From CALCHX01 sp035761165 (GTDB lineage: Bacteria > Gemmatimonadota > Gemmatimonadetes > Gemmatimonadales > Gemmatimonadaceae): 29,781 nt of DNA. Every line of letters starts with the position of its first letter. Positions within the stretch are counted from its first letter, which is position 1. The notes under the pieces are model-generated. The model was not told where the DNA came from, did no database searches, and saw only the letters and a list, made by a program, of their open reading frames with translations. The position numbers and the translations under genes are program-made. The stretch lies in contig DASTRO010000090.1 of the NCBI GenBank assembly GCA_035761165.1, forward strand, positions 1-29,781, read 5' to 3'. Shown piece after piece: positions 29,141 through 29,781 of the stretch.

Positions 29141-29547
29141 TCGGGCCGATCGGGAGGGGCCCGGGCCTGGAGGGAAGAGGGAGGAGGGAGGAGGGCACGG
29201 TGTCTCTTCCCTCGTCCCCCGTCCCTCCTCCCTCGCAGTCCGACGCCGAGCGCCTGCGCAGGACCGCGCGCGACCTCGAGGGCGTCTTCGTCGAGCAGCT
29301 CTTCAAGGCCATGCGCGAGACCGTGCCGCAGGGCGAGGGCGTGGTGGATGGCGGCTCCGGCGAGGCGATGTTCACCGGGCTGCTCGACCAGCGCCTCTCC
29401 GCGGAGGCGCCGTCGCAGTGGCAGCACGGCCTCGCCGACGCCCTCTTCCGCCAGCTCCGCGGCGCGCTGGGCTCCAGTCCGGAGCCCGAGGCGCCGATAC
29501 TCGAGACATCCTCCCCCACCGACGCCGTACGGCCGGAGCCCACGTGA
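29137..29547 (+). CDS. flgJ: FlgJ-type rod-binding protein (no hydrolase domain)
   Basis: The rod-binding domain is clear: RTARDLEGVFVEQLFKAMRE, then GGSGEAMFTGLLDQRLSAEA and HGLADALFRQL. The protein has only 136 residues and lacks the C-terminal peptidoglycan hydrolase domain of enterobacterial FlgJ, as is common in other phyla. It caps the growing rod. Two starts are possible. The ATG at 29137 overlaps the flgI stop. The GTG at 29200 has GGAGG five bases upstream and gives 115 residues. The 5' part (29171-29232) is a purine/pyrimidine heptad element, translated as a Gly/Arg/Glu then Pro/Ser stretch of no likely function. Confidence 0.92.
   Translation: MIGPIGRGPGLEGRGRREEGTVSLPSSPVPPPSQSDAERLRRTARDLEGVFVEQLFKAMRETVPQGEGVVDGGSGEAMFTGLLDQRLSAEAPSQWQHGLADALFRQLRGALGSSPEPEAPILETSSPTDAVRPEPT
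29171..29232 (+). repeat. Heptad-array inverted element in the 5' part of flgJ
   Basis: The left arm reads GGGAAGA, GGGAGGA, GGGAGGA. The right arm reads CCCTCGT, CCCCCGT, CCCTCCT, CCCTCGC. They are complementary and about 15 bases apart. Depending on the start used, it is partly or fully coding. Confidence 0.75.
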
Positions 29548-29781
29548 TGCAGCTGCAGGCCCACCAGTCCATGTCCCACCATCGCCCGGGCGCCTCGGCC
29601 GCCAGCTCGCTGGCGGCGCTGGTCGACGCGCACCACTCCGAGCGGAAGCTGATCGAGGACCTGGCGAGCATCATGCGCCGCCAGCGCTCCGCCGTCGCCG
29701 AGGACGACCTGCAGGGGGTGGACGACAGCGTCTTCGCCACCCACCGCGTGCTCGTCACGCTGGGCGAGGCGCGCCGCCGCC
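29547..29781 (+). CDS. flgN: FlgN-like flagellar chaperone, N-terminal part (3' truncated by the window)
   Basis: The ATG at 29547 overlaps the flgJ stop (TGATG) and 78 codons are visible before the window ends. The translation is mostly helical and charged: LAALVDAHHSERKLIEDLAS, IMRRQRSAVAEDDLQGVDDS, RVLVTLGEARRR. This fits the start of FlgN, the chaperone of the hook-filament junction proteins FlgK and FlgL, whose genes usually follow. Similarity is at the pattern level only, so the name is tentative; the position after flgJ supports it. Confidence 0.6.
   Translation, partial: MQLQAHQSMSHHRPGASAASSLAALVDAHHSERKLIEDLASIMRRQRSAVAEDDLQGVDDSVFATHRVLVTLGEARRR

Overview
The window is a high-GC (roughly 70-75 % by eye) flagellar assembly locus. 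The order is fliK' (3' end), flgD, flgE, fliL, fliM, fliN, fliO-fliP (one ORF), a 9.1 kb non-flagellar insert, fliQ, fliR, flhB, flhA, flhF, flhG, fliA, mntA-like/hepT-like, flgF, flgG, flgA, flgH, flgI, flgJ and flgN' (5' end). All flagellar genes are on the + strand. P- and L-ring genes (flgI, flgH) and a PEP-CTERM protein indicate a diderm. The GC content, PEP-CTERM gene, secreted amidohydrolase and unusual intergenic repeats suggest Gemmatimonadota or a similar high-GC diderm; this is a guess from style, not from a marker gene.

Layout. 1-3258: hook-length control, hook cap and hook. 3259-7120: terminator, candidate sigma-54 promoter, then FliL, the switch proteins FliM/FliN and the export-gate proteins FliO/FliP. 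7121-15979: insert separating fliP from fliQ. It holds a PEP-CTERM protein, a secreted amidohydrolase (- strand), a Pro/Tyr-rich secreted protein, and a two-gene - strand operon made of a Trypco1-type protein and a 1482-residue trypsin/NB-ARC/helical-repeat protein, which is a predicted conflict (defence or cell-suicide) system. 16048-23936: second candidate sigma-54 promoter, export gate (FliQ, FliR, FlhB, FlhA), FlhF/FlhG and the flagellar sigma factor. 23933-24813: MntA/HepT-like toxin-antitoxin pair with its own promoter. 24835-29781: third candidate sigma-54 promoter, then rod, P-ring and L-ring genes, FlgJ and the start of a FlgN-like chaperone.

Three non-coding patterns stand out. (1) Upstream of fliL, fliQ and flgF, paired 15-bp imperfect palindromes (CGGCA-N5-GCCG type) begin 133-134 bases before a sigma-54-like -24/-12 element, so one enhancer-binding activator may drive all three units. 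(2) Many junctions between flagellar genes are filled by heptanucleotide-period arrays arranged as inverted arms, a purine-rich arm after the stop and a pyrimidine-rich arm before the next start. They replace visible Shine-Dalgarno sites and in places enter coding sequence (flgA, flgI, flgJ). (3) A different long inverted repeat of REP/MITE type lies before flhG.

Protein oddities include the FliO-FliP fusion, replacement of the P-loop lysine in both FlhF and FlhG, and an FlgH without a lipobox cysteine. The flagellar parts would act together as the type III export gate (FliOPQR, FlhAB), C-ring (FliM, FliN), rod, rings and hook, with FliA for late genes. The insert and the toxin-antitoxin pair look like accessory cargo.
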